In this document: one piece after another, positions 10,722-23,100 of the stretch | How the letters are laid out: each line of letters opens with the position of its first letter | How positions within the stretch are numbered: the first letter of the stretch is position 1 | Assembly (NCBI RefSeq): GCF_001949145.1 | Contig: NW_019091380.1 | Span: forward strand, 926,868 to 957,211 | DNA from: Acanthaster planci | Lineage: Eukaryota; Echinodermata; Asteroidea; Valvatida; Acanthasteridae | Reading direction: 5' to 3' | DNA length: 30,344 nucleotides | Program-made: the position numbers and the translations under genes | Notes under the pieces: model-generated | What the model saw: only the letters and a program-made list of their open reading frames with translations | Told to the model about the DNA's origin: nothing | The model's database searches: none

Positions 10722-10727
10722 TTTATT
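10722..10727 (-). terminator. Candidate poly(A) signal, minus strand (AGK)
   Basis: TTTATT on the plus strand is AATAAA on the minus strand, about 315 bases after the AGK stop codon. It faces the plus-strand signal at 10682-10687, so the two cleavage sites should overlap. Confidence 0.55.
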
Positions 10728-11041
10728 TTACTTCCTGGGTGTACTTATGTTGACATAAGGTTTCTGTTGACCGTTTAAATATCTTGTTAAATGGAACATT
10801 GGAAGCTCAACTTCTGTCATTTTGCTCCATGAAATAGCAAATTCCTTCATTAGTAAAGTTGAAATCCTTTTCAATTCCTTTTTCTCTTTTGCTTGTCCGT
10901 CTTCTGGATTATGGCCCAGCTATTCATTGCCATGTTGTTCATGATGCCATCAGTCAAAATGCCTCTCACTCGCAAAGAAAAATAAGCAAATCCTGTGAAA
11001 ACGGACAAATTTCATTGGCTGACAAAAGAACCAGGGAGTAA

Positions 11042-11182
11042 TCATGTCCTTTGTGGCCCACCAATCACACTGTCCCTATCTTGCCTGTCTGTGAAGAATT
11101 GTAATTTTTTAGGAAGTATCTGCACTGTGATTGGCTGAGCCTCTAGTCTATCATTGTCCACACTGTACCATGCCTCCACACC
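11042..11182 (-). CDS. AGK: AGK terminal exon: ILPKKLQFF and stop
   Basis: Acceptor ccctctttccag; phase 0; stop TGA at 11044-11042. WYSVDNDRLEAQPITVQILP then KKLQFFTD matches human [27 protein letters not shown]. The tail DSVIGGPQRT is lineage-specific. Confidence 0.92.
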   Translation of the reverse strand, partial: GVEAWYSVDNDRLEAQPITVQILPKKLQFFTDRQDRDSVIGGPQRT

Positions 11183-14100
11183 CTGGAAAGAGGGAGAAAA
11201 AAATCATGAGAAATTGTGATATCAAATGACAGCTGAGAAACAGGGACAGCTTTGTTAGAACAGAGGCTAGAACACGGAAAAGCAAGAGGAGGGAAGTGTT
11301 ATTTCTTGGATGCATCATCAGCATGACTTGATTTGCTGTAAGTCAAATGCTAGTCTTTAATCTCAGGGTCTTTCACACCACAAGATGCATCTAACTTCAC
11401 TTAAGTATTGAAACTGAAGAATGTCTTGATGAACTGTTCATGCCGACTTGAGACAGGTGAAGAGAGAAAGATGCACGTGCAAGTGTTGCATGTACGTGAT
11501 GGTTCTTATAACATGTTCTTAAGACACTCCTGGCAGGGTGAAGAAAATCATGAGCAATGCTTCTGCAGCTAAAATTTCAAAAGTCTTTAAAAAGTTCTTA
11601 AACTTGGCAAGGAATGGTCCCAGTCATCGCATCACTGTCAATGACTTTGACATCAATTGAAGTACCAACCTCCTTTAATACTGGTGTGATCTTAACTTCC
11701 CCGACCTCTTCTGTCTGGGTTTTGTACCGTCCACTTGCACCTTCTTGACTTGAATCAGTCCTTCTCCATCTGAACATATTCCAGCAAAAAAGTACTCACT
11801 ATGCAGTTTCATTATGACTTAGGCTGCAAAAGTGACCTGCCATCGAAGGAACCAAGTGTTGATGAAGGGTCACAAATGATAATGCACCCCACACTCGGAC
11901 CAATAATACAAGAGGGACAACACTGCTACCGTGAGCCTGATATCACTGACTAACCACTGGGCATTTCCTCAGACCCCCACAGGTTGTCACTTAATGGAAA
12001 CCTACCCTTCTCTGATGTACTCTGTCCGTGACAGTTCAGCTGGTCCTTTCGTTAGCCTCAGGCCTCTAGGTGACTATGGAACCAAAGAAAAACAGACTTA
12101 TAAATTACCGTTCCCTCAACAAAAACCAGTATGGAAATTGGCATTATTCTGTCTCAGAGATGGTTGGCCAGGCTTGAAGAAAGTGTAATGTTGTTAGGAG
12201 TGAAATTATGAAAACATTACGCAACAACTCTGCAGACGCAGCTTGTGAGAAAATGTGTTTTACAGATAAGAGGTTGTAAAAACGACTATTGAGTGTGGGA
12301 AATCCCAGCATTTTGCTCGGTACACCCTCATTGTTTTCTGGCTACTATGAGTGATTCCAGTGGTCAAGACCATCCTCTTGAAATGACATGCTGATACTGA
12401 AACCTCCACAATGCAACAGAAAAATGTAGACTAAAAATCAGAAAGCACAAACCATTTTGACTACATCCCTGTTGCCGGTGGCAACCACTAGCTCAGTGGT
12501 AACAATGTCATCCTCAGTCCATTTGATCTCCTTCTCTGCTTCGGTTCCTTCATCATCCGTGTTGGCCTCTGATTCTGAAACACAATAATTAGCTGAAAGT
12601 GTTTACAATCTTGTGATGATGATGTAAACTAAATGTGTGGTGCCCTCTGTAGTTACTGCTTGTATCCATTATACCTTTGCTCTCTTTTGGGCTGTTCCTC
12701 CAGATCATCAGCCTCTGCAGCCACGCCCACCAGTCGATGCCAGCATTTCTGACCACCACCTCTGGCTCTGGTACTTCAAAGGCCGGCCTGTGTTTGATGT
12801 TGGCTTTCAACACGGGCGGCCACGCCTATTTAGGAGTCAAGTTGAGAAAACAGGGAAAATAAAATGGCCACTATGAGAGGGCATATAAGCAAGTTGGCAA
12901 AGCCTGATTTTTATTTCTACTTAAAACATGCAGCTAGAGTTTTTAGGATGAAAAAAGTTTTCCAACAAGTCCTTTTACCTGTATTTATTTTAAATTCTGA
13001 TATATTTTAATCCATTTCATTCCAATTATCTTTGTTAATTGATAACATTTTCAATTTGCAGTCAACTCTTATTATAAAATTGGCTTTAACAAAATTCTGG
13101 TTATACAACAAACACATATCTTTGGTCCCGATGAAAATGTGCACATTTCTATGGAGCGAAAATTTGTTAGAGCGAAATCACACTGTTCGAAATTCCTCTT
13201 ACAACGAAGGTTTTTGTGACTCTGTTGTCTGAAAAAGCATCGTTGACGATCCATTTCCAACAAGCATTTACAACTCCTTGATCATGAAATTGGAAGCAGA
13301 GTTAGTCATTGACAGGTACATGGCTTGTGTCAGTTGTTTAATCTTGCTAACTCCAAATCTATTCATGGGAAGGTGCTAATTAGTTGGACAGCACGGTCCC
13401 TAATCAGCCATTTTAGTTACCAACAACAGCCAGTCATTAAAGTGATAGCCACGGTTTCGCTTTAAAGATGTATCACAATCATTACTGAAGTAGCTTCAAT
13501 AGTTACAACAATATCTGCTGGATCCTGTGAAAACGTTCCTTGTATCCGAAATTTGCTGTATGTGGAGCTCTGTGCAATGTCTTCAGTGTATTGTATGAAA
13601 CGGTCCTTTTGTGTACATGTATAATGTAGCAAACATTCAAGTCGGAAGTGAATGCTTTTTGTTCTGGCATTACTGGGGTTGTGATGTTTTGTCAGTTTTT
13701 GAATTTATCCTTTTTAAATTGCCTCATTCTTAAATTGAGGGAACAGGGGAAGGATTCCTTTTTTTGGTTCTTGTTGATTTTCTTTTTTTAATATGTAAGC
13801 TGATGGTAATTAGAATCTGGAAAAGCCCATTGTGGAAGAATTATCGCTGCCTTATATGAATTCCCTTTGGCGGCGCGCACGTGGCACTGATGGCTGGCAC
13901 GTGTCATTGAAGAGCTTTGATTATTTTTGATGTCTTGTGCACATCGCCGGCACGCTGTATATAGGGCAGTCGCATTCGTACAATTTTTGCACTTACATTT
14001 TTCAGAGTTGCAAAAACATAAGTTAACTTCCATTTCAAAGAGCCAAAGTACCAGTACCTGAAAAAGAACAAACACACAAAACATTCTCTTTTATACAAAT

Positions 14101-17100
14101 AACGACTTCATTCTTTTAAAATCTGCAAAATTTGCCAGTTGCACAATTCACCATGTTTAACACCATTTATCCTGTAGAGCAGGCTAAGCAACAAGATTTT
14201 ACCCTCTTTACTACATTATGTAACTGACAAATCCGTGCCAAGAACTTCATGTAGAATCAAAGCCTGGTACATTGATTTTTTCAAACATAGGCAGGTAGCT
14301 CGGATGGGAACCTTCCTGAATTGACTGGAAAACCATCCACAAGGCAGGAAATAATTTCCCAAGACTCATCATTCATTTGTATGTTGTGCTGGATGTCTTA
14401 GAACGCATATGTTTCACATACATGTGCTCTTACATAGAGGAGCCTACCAGGCAATGAGTTACATGTATGTGCTACAATGTGACAGCAAGTATGTACAAAC
14501 CAGGATTGGTATTAAAGAAACACGGTAAGTTGTAACATCATGTGTTGAAAGATACAGAGACTCAAGGTCATCCCGCTCATTGGCAATGTTGACCTTTTTT
14601 TTTCCTTTGCCACCTTTCCTCCACCTCCTCCACCTTTTATTCAATTTATCTATTTACTACGCATTATTTTCTCTATTATCATTATTTACTACATTATTTG
14701 CTACATTATTATCATTATTATTAACATAATTATACAATATAGCATTAGTAGTAACTAAACGGATTTCTACAATCCTCAAATGGAAGTGGCGGGGCCATAA
14801 GTTAATCCCCATGGCTAGTTTCACACTCAGATAGAAGGAACGAAACCCAACAATTATCTCTGGTAATATTACTTCCATGGCCTAATTTTTGAAAGTAGTT
14901 CAGTGCCACACAATTACATTTTGCAATTTCAAACTGGTTTTACATTTACTGTTCCCCTCAACTTCACAGTGGTGTAAATTTGTTCAGTGCCCCACACAAA
15001 CAAGATCTTCTCTAGATGTGCAATTCATATCAAGACATCTCTGAATAGCAATGTTCTTTTAGTTTGAGACTCATTTCTTTCCCTGAGGCACACACTTTGT
15101 CCATGTCAAACAATTTTCACTGAGAAGTGTCGCTTTACTGCAAACTTGTAACAACTTTATCTCATTCTGCAAAGTCCCGCCCACTGTATGTGACGCACTG
15201 AAATGCCAAAGTTGAACCTGTACACGTGTGTATGAATTAAACATAAGTGAATACATTATGACACGCAGACCTTGCACTTCATTAAACACAGACCATGAAC
15301 CTCGGCTACACACAAACAACACAAGGAAATAATGGTAAAATTCATGTGCATAGAAAACTCAAAGCATTAGGCCACAGAAATCCTCGAACTCAAAATCCTT
15401 TGTGCAAGTAATTCTACACGGGAAAAAACGTGATGGTACAAAAGGCGTTGCTCTATTTCACAAGGAACATGGTGTGAGTAAGCAATGGCTACCGCTCACA
15501 CAGTTATCTTATGACGAACGCTGTGCAGATGAAGTTAACATTCTTTCAGTGTTCTTCATGCTGATTGCAAAGCTTAAAAAGCAAGTAGAGAACACTATTA
15601 AACTGGACAATAACCAACATGCCTGTTTCACTGTTGTAAAAAAGTAGGTCATCAGAAAATTCAGTCGCTCCAGTGAGAAACTTTGAACAAAACAAAACAG
15701 AAAATAATACACTGTAAAAATATTGTGGTCTTCATTTATGATATTGAGAATGCAGGGGACTTTTGGCTGTTGTCATATAAGTGCCAATATTTCTTCAAGT
15801 AAAGCAAAGTGAATGAATGGTCTTTCCACAGATAACATCTGCCCCTGTGTTATTTATTTCTACAAGCGGGAACACTATCATTACACAGCATCATGCAAAT
15901 TGTCTTCTGGGCACTCTCATGATTTCTGGTTCAACAAATTGGGCTACATTTTTAAGTTGCATAATCCAAATCAACATTAAACAACTTGCAGACTGTGTAT
16001 TCTTTTTTGATGTTTTCTCCAAATACAACACTTGAATGTTGCTTTTTCCCACTCAATCTGGCATTTCAGTCTGTTTTTAGTTAAAATGCAGTCGCAGTGA
16101 TTTTTAGGTACAGTTTTTCCTGCAGTGCAGTCTTGCAGTTAAAGTATGAAAACTCTTTCATGTTCCTGTTTAGTTTTATAAGCATTGAAAAGTGCACTTT
16201 TTGAAACTTAAACAATTATCCGTGCTTTCCTGGACAACTGAGGGTGCCGTTGCTTGATGGCATCGAGGAAAGACATTGTTCAGTGCATAGGTTTTTCTGT
16301 GCAAATTGTGAACCCAGAATGTACATGTACCTACTGCAAGTAGTTCAGAGAAAGGGATTGATGTTTGCTTAGTGCTTTGCACATAAACAGCAATAATTAA
16401 GCATGGAAGAAAAAATTTCGTCCAGAAAGTCAGGACTTTTTCGTGTACAAACCAATGTAACATTGAGGCTTTCTTCCTGAGATGACATCAAACCTTTGCT
16501 TATGAATATGGAATAAAAACCAAACAGGCAGTAAAATGCCATTTGAAATAGTGAAACAAAAGTTGGAAGTAAGGTAAACTGAGACACAAACCTGTAGTTT
16601 CAAGGTTTGCATTGAAATGAATTGATTGCAGCTACCCTTTAATGTGTTCTTCAGTCCTTGTTTTCCAATAAAGACCTAATGCCAAGCCATAAATTGACAG
16701 CTGATATAATAATGAGAATGGTACCATGGGCCATTTGTTGTCATGGCATTTGATGGACGATGAGTCTAATTGGTAATATGGAAACAGTTTCAGAGACCGG
16801 GAGGGTATGACACGTGGATGAGTTGTTGGCATATCAGGCAACACTGAAGTATCAAAGAAAAAAATCCAACAGCAGGGAACAGTGTTGGTTAGCATATTGT
16901 ATTTGTTCTAACAACAGCTTGGCTTTGACCAATGAGCTGGTTTGGTTCCCACATATTCAAAATGAAATCTAATAATAAGCAACCTGACAGTGATGTTATG
17001 AAAACTACTGTCAAGGGCACATTTTGTGTTAGCCTGATTACACACGTCGCTGAAACCATCAACCATTTAATTGGATGCTGGGCTAATCAAATACGTGTAC

Positions 17101-20100
17101 GTTGATCACGGAGCCAATGAAGTTGTTGTGCTTTGGACAACTTTTACACAAACCCACACATACACCACTTTATTTGGAGAACATGCAGTGTTCTTGTTGA
17201 ACTCTGCTCCAAGTATGACCAGAACAACTTCAATGCAAAAACTGATGGATTTGGGATTCTACAATGACTCCCTCCATGGTGCATCCGCAATGCCGGAAAA
17301 TGAGACCAACACTGATTACGTGTATACCATCACAGCATGTATCTTCCTCCTGATATCAACCGCTTTACTCTTTATCCTCAACCCACTCTGTCTCCTAGCT
17401 CTGAGACACGTCAACACAGTCTACGACACCACCAAAGTGTTTCTCCGATCTATGACAGCTGCCGATCTGGGACTGGGGATTTTTGGGGCCGCTCCCATGA
17501 CTGTTTCAACGTTCTGCGGAACCTGGCCGTTTGGGGATGCCATGTGTGGGCTGCAGTCATTCTTGTACATCTCCTTCATTACCAGTTCCCTCCTATCGCT
17601 GCTCCTGCTCTCTGCAGACCGCTACATTTCCGTGGTGTATGCACTCCGTTATCATGCTTTAGTGACGGTGAAGCGAGCACGGATTGCAGCCTGTGCTGCC
17701 TGGGTAATTGGCTTATGCACTGCGACAGGGGCAGGCATTCTCGCCAGCTGGGAAACTATCTACTCAAAGGGTGCACTGGCATGCACCTTTTACAAACCAG
17801 GCACAGATGTACTAATCTACCTGCAAGTTACATTTGCATCCACGGTGCTCAGCAGTTTGCTGGCACTTCTGACTGTGCACTGTAGACTTTCTCTGATTTC
17901 ACGTCATCACGCACGCCGCATTCATGCCGACAACCAGCTCGCTGAACAGGGAAATCAGCCAGCAAGACCTAAACACAGGGCACTGAATACCTTGTTCCTC
18001 GTAGCTTTGAGTGCACTGTTTTTGAATCTTCTGCCTGTTCTTTTTCTCTTCCTATCACATAACCCATCCTACAAAGTAACAACCTTCTTTCTAACTCTGC
18101 TACCCTGTTTAACAAACAGCTGGGTAAATGTAGTCATCTATTACTTCAGGAATACAGAGATTCGCAAAGCAACCAAACAACTTCTACTATCCTATTACCA
18201 CTTTTGCAAACGGGGCAACCCATTTAATACGCAGTAATTGTAACTCATGCAGAAGAAACTAAAAAAAAATCCTTCCCTATTTTGCTTCAAGCAGCAGCAG
18301 TTTAAAAGCCAGCAATGTATGCAACAGATTAAATACGGATGAAAGGTTTACTGCTGCTATGAGGGACTGTATTCAGCAACGCACACCACATCATTATAAA
18401 CAACTTGTGACAATAATTTGTTGCACACATCATGTAAGACAGGATCTTTAATTAAAGTGAGAATGAATTGACCTTATTATGTACATTTCTGCAACATAAC
18501 ATGCTACATTTCTACCACATTCATCAGTGACTTGTTTGTGTCCTCTTGTACAGGAAAGTAGTTACTGGTAGCTAAATGTACATNNNNNNNNNNNNNNNNN
18601 NNNNNNNNNNNNNNNNNNNNNNNNNNNNNNNNNNNNNNNNNNNNNNNNNNNNNNNNNNNNNNNNNNNNNNNNNNNNNNNNNNNNNNNNNNNNNNNNNNNN
18701 NNNNNNNNNNNNNNNNNNNNNNNNNNNNNNNNNNNNNNNNNNNNNNNNNNNNNNNNNNNNNNNNNNNNNNNNNNNNNNNNNNNNNNNNNNNNNNNNNNNN
18801 NNNNNNNNNNNNNNNNNNNNNNNNNNNNNNNNNNNNNNNNNNNNNNNNNNNNNNNNNNNNNNNNNNNNNNNNNNNNNNNNNNNNNNNNNNNNNNNNNNNN
18901 NNNNNNNNNNNNNNNNNNNNNNNNNNNNNNNNNNNNNNNNNNNNNNNNNNNNNNNNNNNNNNNNNNNNNNNNNNNNNNNNNNNNNNNNNNNNNNNNNNNN
19001 NNNNNNNNNNNNNNNNNNNNNNNNNNNNNNNNNNNNNNNNNNNNNNNNNNNNNNNNNNNNNNNNNNNNNNNNNNNNNNNNNNNNNNNNNNNNNNNNNNNN
19101 NNNNNNNNNNNNNNNNNNNNNNNNNNNNNNNNNNNNNNNNNNNNNNNNNNNNNNNNNNNNNNNNNNNNNNNNNNNNNNNNNNNNNNNNNNNNNNNNNNNN
19201 NNNNNNNNNNNNNNNNNNNNNNNNNNNNNNNNNNNNNNNNNNNNNNNNNNNNNNNNNNNNNNNNNNNNNNNNNNNNNNNNNNNNNNNNNNNNNNNNNNNN
19301 NNNNNNNNNNNNNNNNNNNNNNNNNNNNNNNNNNNNNNNNNNNNNNNNNNNNNNNNNNNNNNNNNNNNNNNNNNNNNNNNNNNNNNNNNNNNNNNNNCAT
19401 GCACAAGGGTTTATCCACTACGAACACATGGCAAGGGTTCCCCTGTTTTCTCAGAATGACAAAATCAACATTCAGAATTTGCGTCTTGGCATAAACAGAA
19501 AGATGCCCTTTTAAACTAGTTATAGTTGAGCTCTGAAGACAATGACACTGCGTTCAATTTGGATGCTTCAATATTAATTTGAACAGATAAAAATCAGAGA
19601 AAACGTGTTTCCTTAGAGGTGCTCTTTAAGAGGGAATTATTTACTTCAAAGTGTGGCATGGTGTCCTACAACCTTAACTCTGTGAGATGGAACAATTTCA
19701 AAGAGAAGTGTAGAAATACGTTGACAAATGTTTATTGAGGTTGCGGATTACGTTCAATTTTTATCTATTATGTTTCCGTCTCAAATAGTGCTGCTACAAC
19801 GTAAATGCAGTACTTCAAATTAATATGCACTTGTGTCAAGGAGGAAAATACAGTGCATTTTTTATTTGGCCATTTAGTCAGACTGCGTGTATTTCTAGAT
19901 ACATGAGGTTGCTCCTGATGCATATTACCATTGCAACTGATGAGCTCGTGGTTTGAATTTGGAATTGTGAATTTGGCACAGTGACAACTTAACGATCCTA
20001 TGGTGTATGTTCATGTACCGAATGACAAGAGTCTGTCTTTGGACTTTGTGACGAGCGCAACTCACTTGAAGTTAGCGCGCTCATAAACATATTTGTAATA

Positions 20101-23100
20101 TTTACAATGTTATCAGCGAGCCATCAAGCGGCACTCAAGCCTTCGAAGTCGCCACCGCCAAGGCCATAACCTGACTTCAAAAGACAGGTTCAACCGAAAG
20201 CAATATTGACCGAGACCTTTGATGCAAATGGATACCTCAATAGCCATTGCGATGTTAAAATAAATCTTTCAAGCATTTAGGTAAGTTCAATGTAAGATAT
20301 GCCAAAGTCACAGTTACTGTTTTTCCATTTGTCTTGCCAATGAAAGTTACATCACATCTGCAACAAGAAATTAGTTCATCTATTAAAAATCAACTTTTGC
20401 CGTTGCGTGTTAACTATCATTTACTCTTTTAGCCGGTAGTTTTCTTTAAATTAAGCAATTTCCGATAACAAAACCCCCGCTTTGCTGCAACATGGTTTCA
20501 ACAATAGACTGACCCAGAAGCCCTGCCCACTGTTGTGACGCAAAACATCACGTGCTCCTCAGTAAACTGAATGAATGCCACAGAATAATCAGAATATTCA
20601 TTAGAATTAACTTCATGAATGATGCAGTGGTTACACACAAGCTTGTATCCCTACATGTACATGCCATAAAAACCTGACCACATCAAGCAGTAGTCTGGAT
20701 TTTCTTGATTGTAATTGAAATATTTTGGATAGATGCCTGTGTATCATGACAAATACACTCGTAGGGGAAACACGGGGTTCAGACTCAACCCACTCGTTTC
20801 TCTACGCCTCGCAGCTCACAGAGAAAGAGTTAGGGTCAGGAAGGCTGCACAGAACTCTGTAACTCGTGAAATAATAGATGGGGAATTCCCTACTTGGCGT
20901 TCAACATACATGTAGGCCTACATGTACATGTAAAAGGTCGAGGTTGGCACCCTCGTTGTTTGGCCCGAGGTACACAATGTTGTGTTTGTGCCACTTGGGA
21001 TGGAGCCCATATTTTGTATATCAGGACTTCTGGGAACATGTGTAGTAGTGATCTCCAAGTTTGCTTCAAAAAAAAAGAGTTTTGATGTACATGTACTATG
21101 TGAGGTGGTATACAGTCAGCCAATGTTTTTATCCAGTCTTTAAGATTGGGTGAGTGACAGGCAGTCAACCAGCAGGAATGGCTAACTGCCTTAGGAAGTT
21201 TCAAATAAAGTGCCGCGTACAGCAGAGCACGCGGAGAAATGACTGATATAATCCGTGCTGAATTACTGAAACAGATCAATTTGTTAGTACGATGCAAAAT
21301 GGAATTGTCCAAGAAGAAAATATACTGTGTTTAAGTATAAGGCTTCCTTGGGTCAGACCTGTATATTTCTGCATAGCCACTGATGGAAATTAACACTGTG
21401 ACAAATGAACCTGTGATTTGAGTAAGGAATAGTGACAACTTGAGGAGAGTATCTGACAGGACAGAAGTGATTCTAGAGTACACGTATGATAAACTCTATC
21501 TTTGGATTGCATTGTGGAGGGTACATATGAACACACGCCTACAACTCTCAGCTACGCATCACGTAATCTGTGAGCAGTTAAGCGGCATTCGATCACCCGA
21601 AGCCTCCACCACCAAGGCCAGAAACTCAGGCCAGTCTCAGCCTCAAGCAGTATTGGCCAAAACCTGTTATGCAAATGGTTATCTGGATAGCCATCGCAAA
21701 CGGGTTTGTTCGGAGATGAACAGGCAACCACATGCATTCTGTTGACTTGAAAGTAAGATACATCAAAGTCACGGTTGATGTCTTTCCATTTGCCTCGCCA
21801 ATGAAATTCTCATCGAATCTACAAGAAGAAATCAGTTCATTCATTAAAATCAATTTTTTCTGTCATGTCATAACTGTTGTTAATTCCCCTTAGCCATCAG
21901 TTTTCTTTAAATCAGGGAAGTTTTGATGCAAACCCCCTGCTTTGCTGCAACATGGTACCAACAATAGACTGACCCAGAAGCCCTGCCCACTGTTGTGACG
22001 TAAACTGCATGTATCGTGACTCTTCAGTGAAGTAAATGAGTACCACTAATCTTACGTGTTACGTTCTACAGCATATTCATTACAATTAACCTGATGAATT
22101 ATGCATTGACTACAAAGAAGCTTGTTCCCACGTAAAATAAAATTAATGTTTACCACTGAAAGCAGTCTTGATTTCTCAACTGAAGTGGAACAGTGTTGAT
22201 GTGTATCGTGAACAAATACACATGCATATAAACCACATTTTGCAAAAGAGCATCAACTCTTTGCTAACACAATCAACCCTGCCTACTTTAGTAACCTGTT
22301 TATGGACTATGTATATAAACAGGTTCAAAGCTCGAGATGAGTAGTGAACATAACAGCTCTTGATCACAATGTATTATGTTCAAACAGGTATATTCAACAG
22401 TGACATGCTCTGGCTACGATGATTTCGTTACCCAATATTTGTCCATCTCCTTTACATGCATATTTTTACTACAATATGAGCCCTGAGCGAGACCAAGAGA
22501 GGGCGCAATTTTCCTAGCAATGGAGGCTCCTTTGGTTGGAACAGCACTTCGCTGGTTCACAAATGACTTTGAAATGCATGTGTTACGGGCACTTCGCTAC
22601 CAGAAAACTATTCACTTCCGACCAACATGGCTCTTTTTAACTGATGAGGGGATGCTTGTGCTCAAGGTATACGTAGATAGCAGGGACAAACTGTTGCTGC
22701 TACAGTCCCTTGTCAGTGGGGCAAGGAAAATCTTATTAAAGGTTGTCAATATTTTGCCTCAAAATGACCTCATTTGCAGTGCATCAGTGTATTTTAGGCA
22801 ATTTTTGTCAAGCTAAGAGCATTCTTTGTGGATCAATCACTGTTTAGTTTGGAAGTGTTTCTGTCAGGGATTACCAAAAGTTGAACTCTGTTCTTCGATC
22901 AGCAGAGATCAGTAGAATGGAATCCTACAGTGACAACAGGTGTAATAAGAGTTTGTAACTGATGAGTGTGAGACAAATGATCGATGATTTAATTCTGTGT
23001 TCGAACTATTTTTATGTTTAAGAAAAAACTTGTTTTGTGAAGAATCTGTGTTTTGGTGCAGTGACATACAATGTACTTGTGCAAAAACAAGCACTTTCCT

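Noticed and set aside
11598-11790. Minus-strand frame (MFRWRRTDSSQEGASGRYKT..., containing EVKITPVLKEVGTSIDVKV) considered as an AGK exon
   Set aside because: It has no usable phase with the neighbouring AGK exons, upstream stops occur in all frames near the only good acceptor, and the exon at 11448-11529 already supplies the expected AGK segment. It could still be an alternative exon.
18504-19514. Three ORFs of about 300 codons
   Set aside because: They consist of X from the N-gap with a few real codons at each end.
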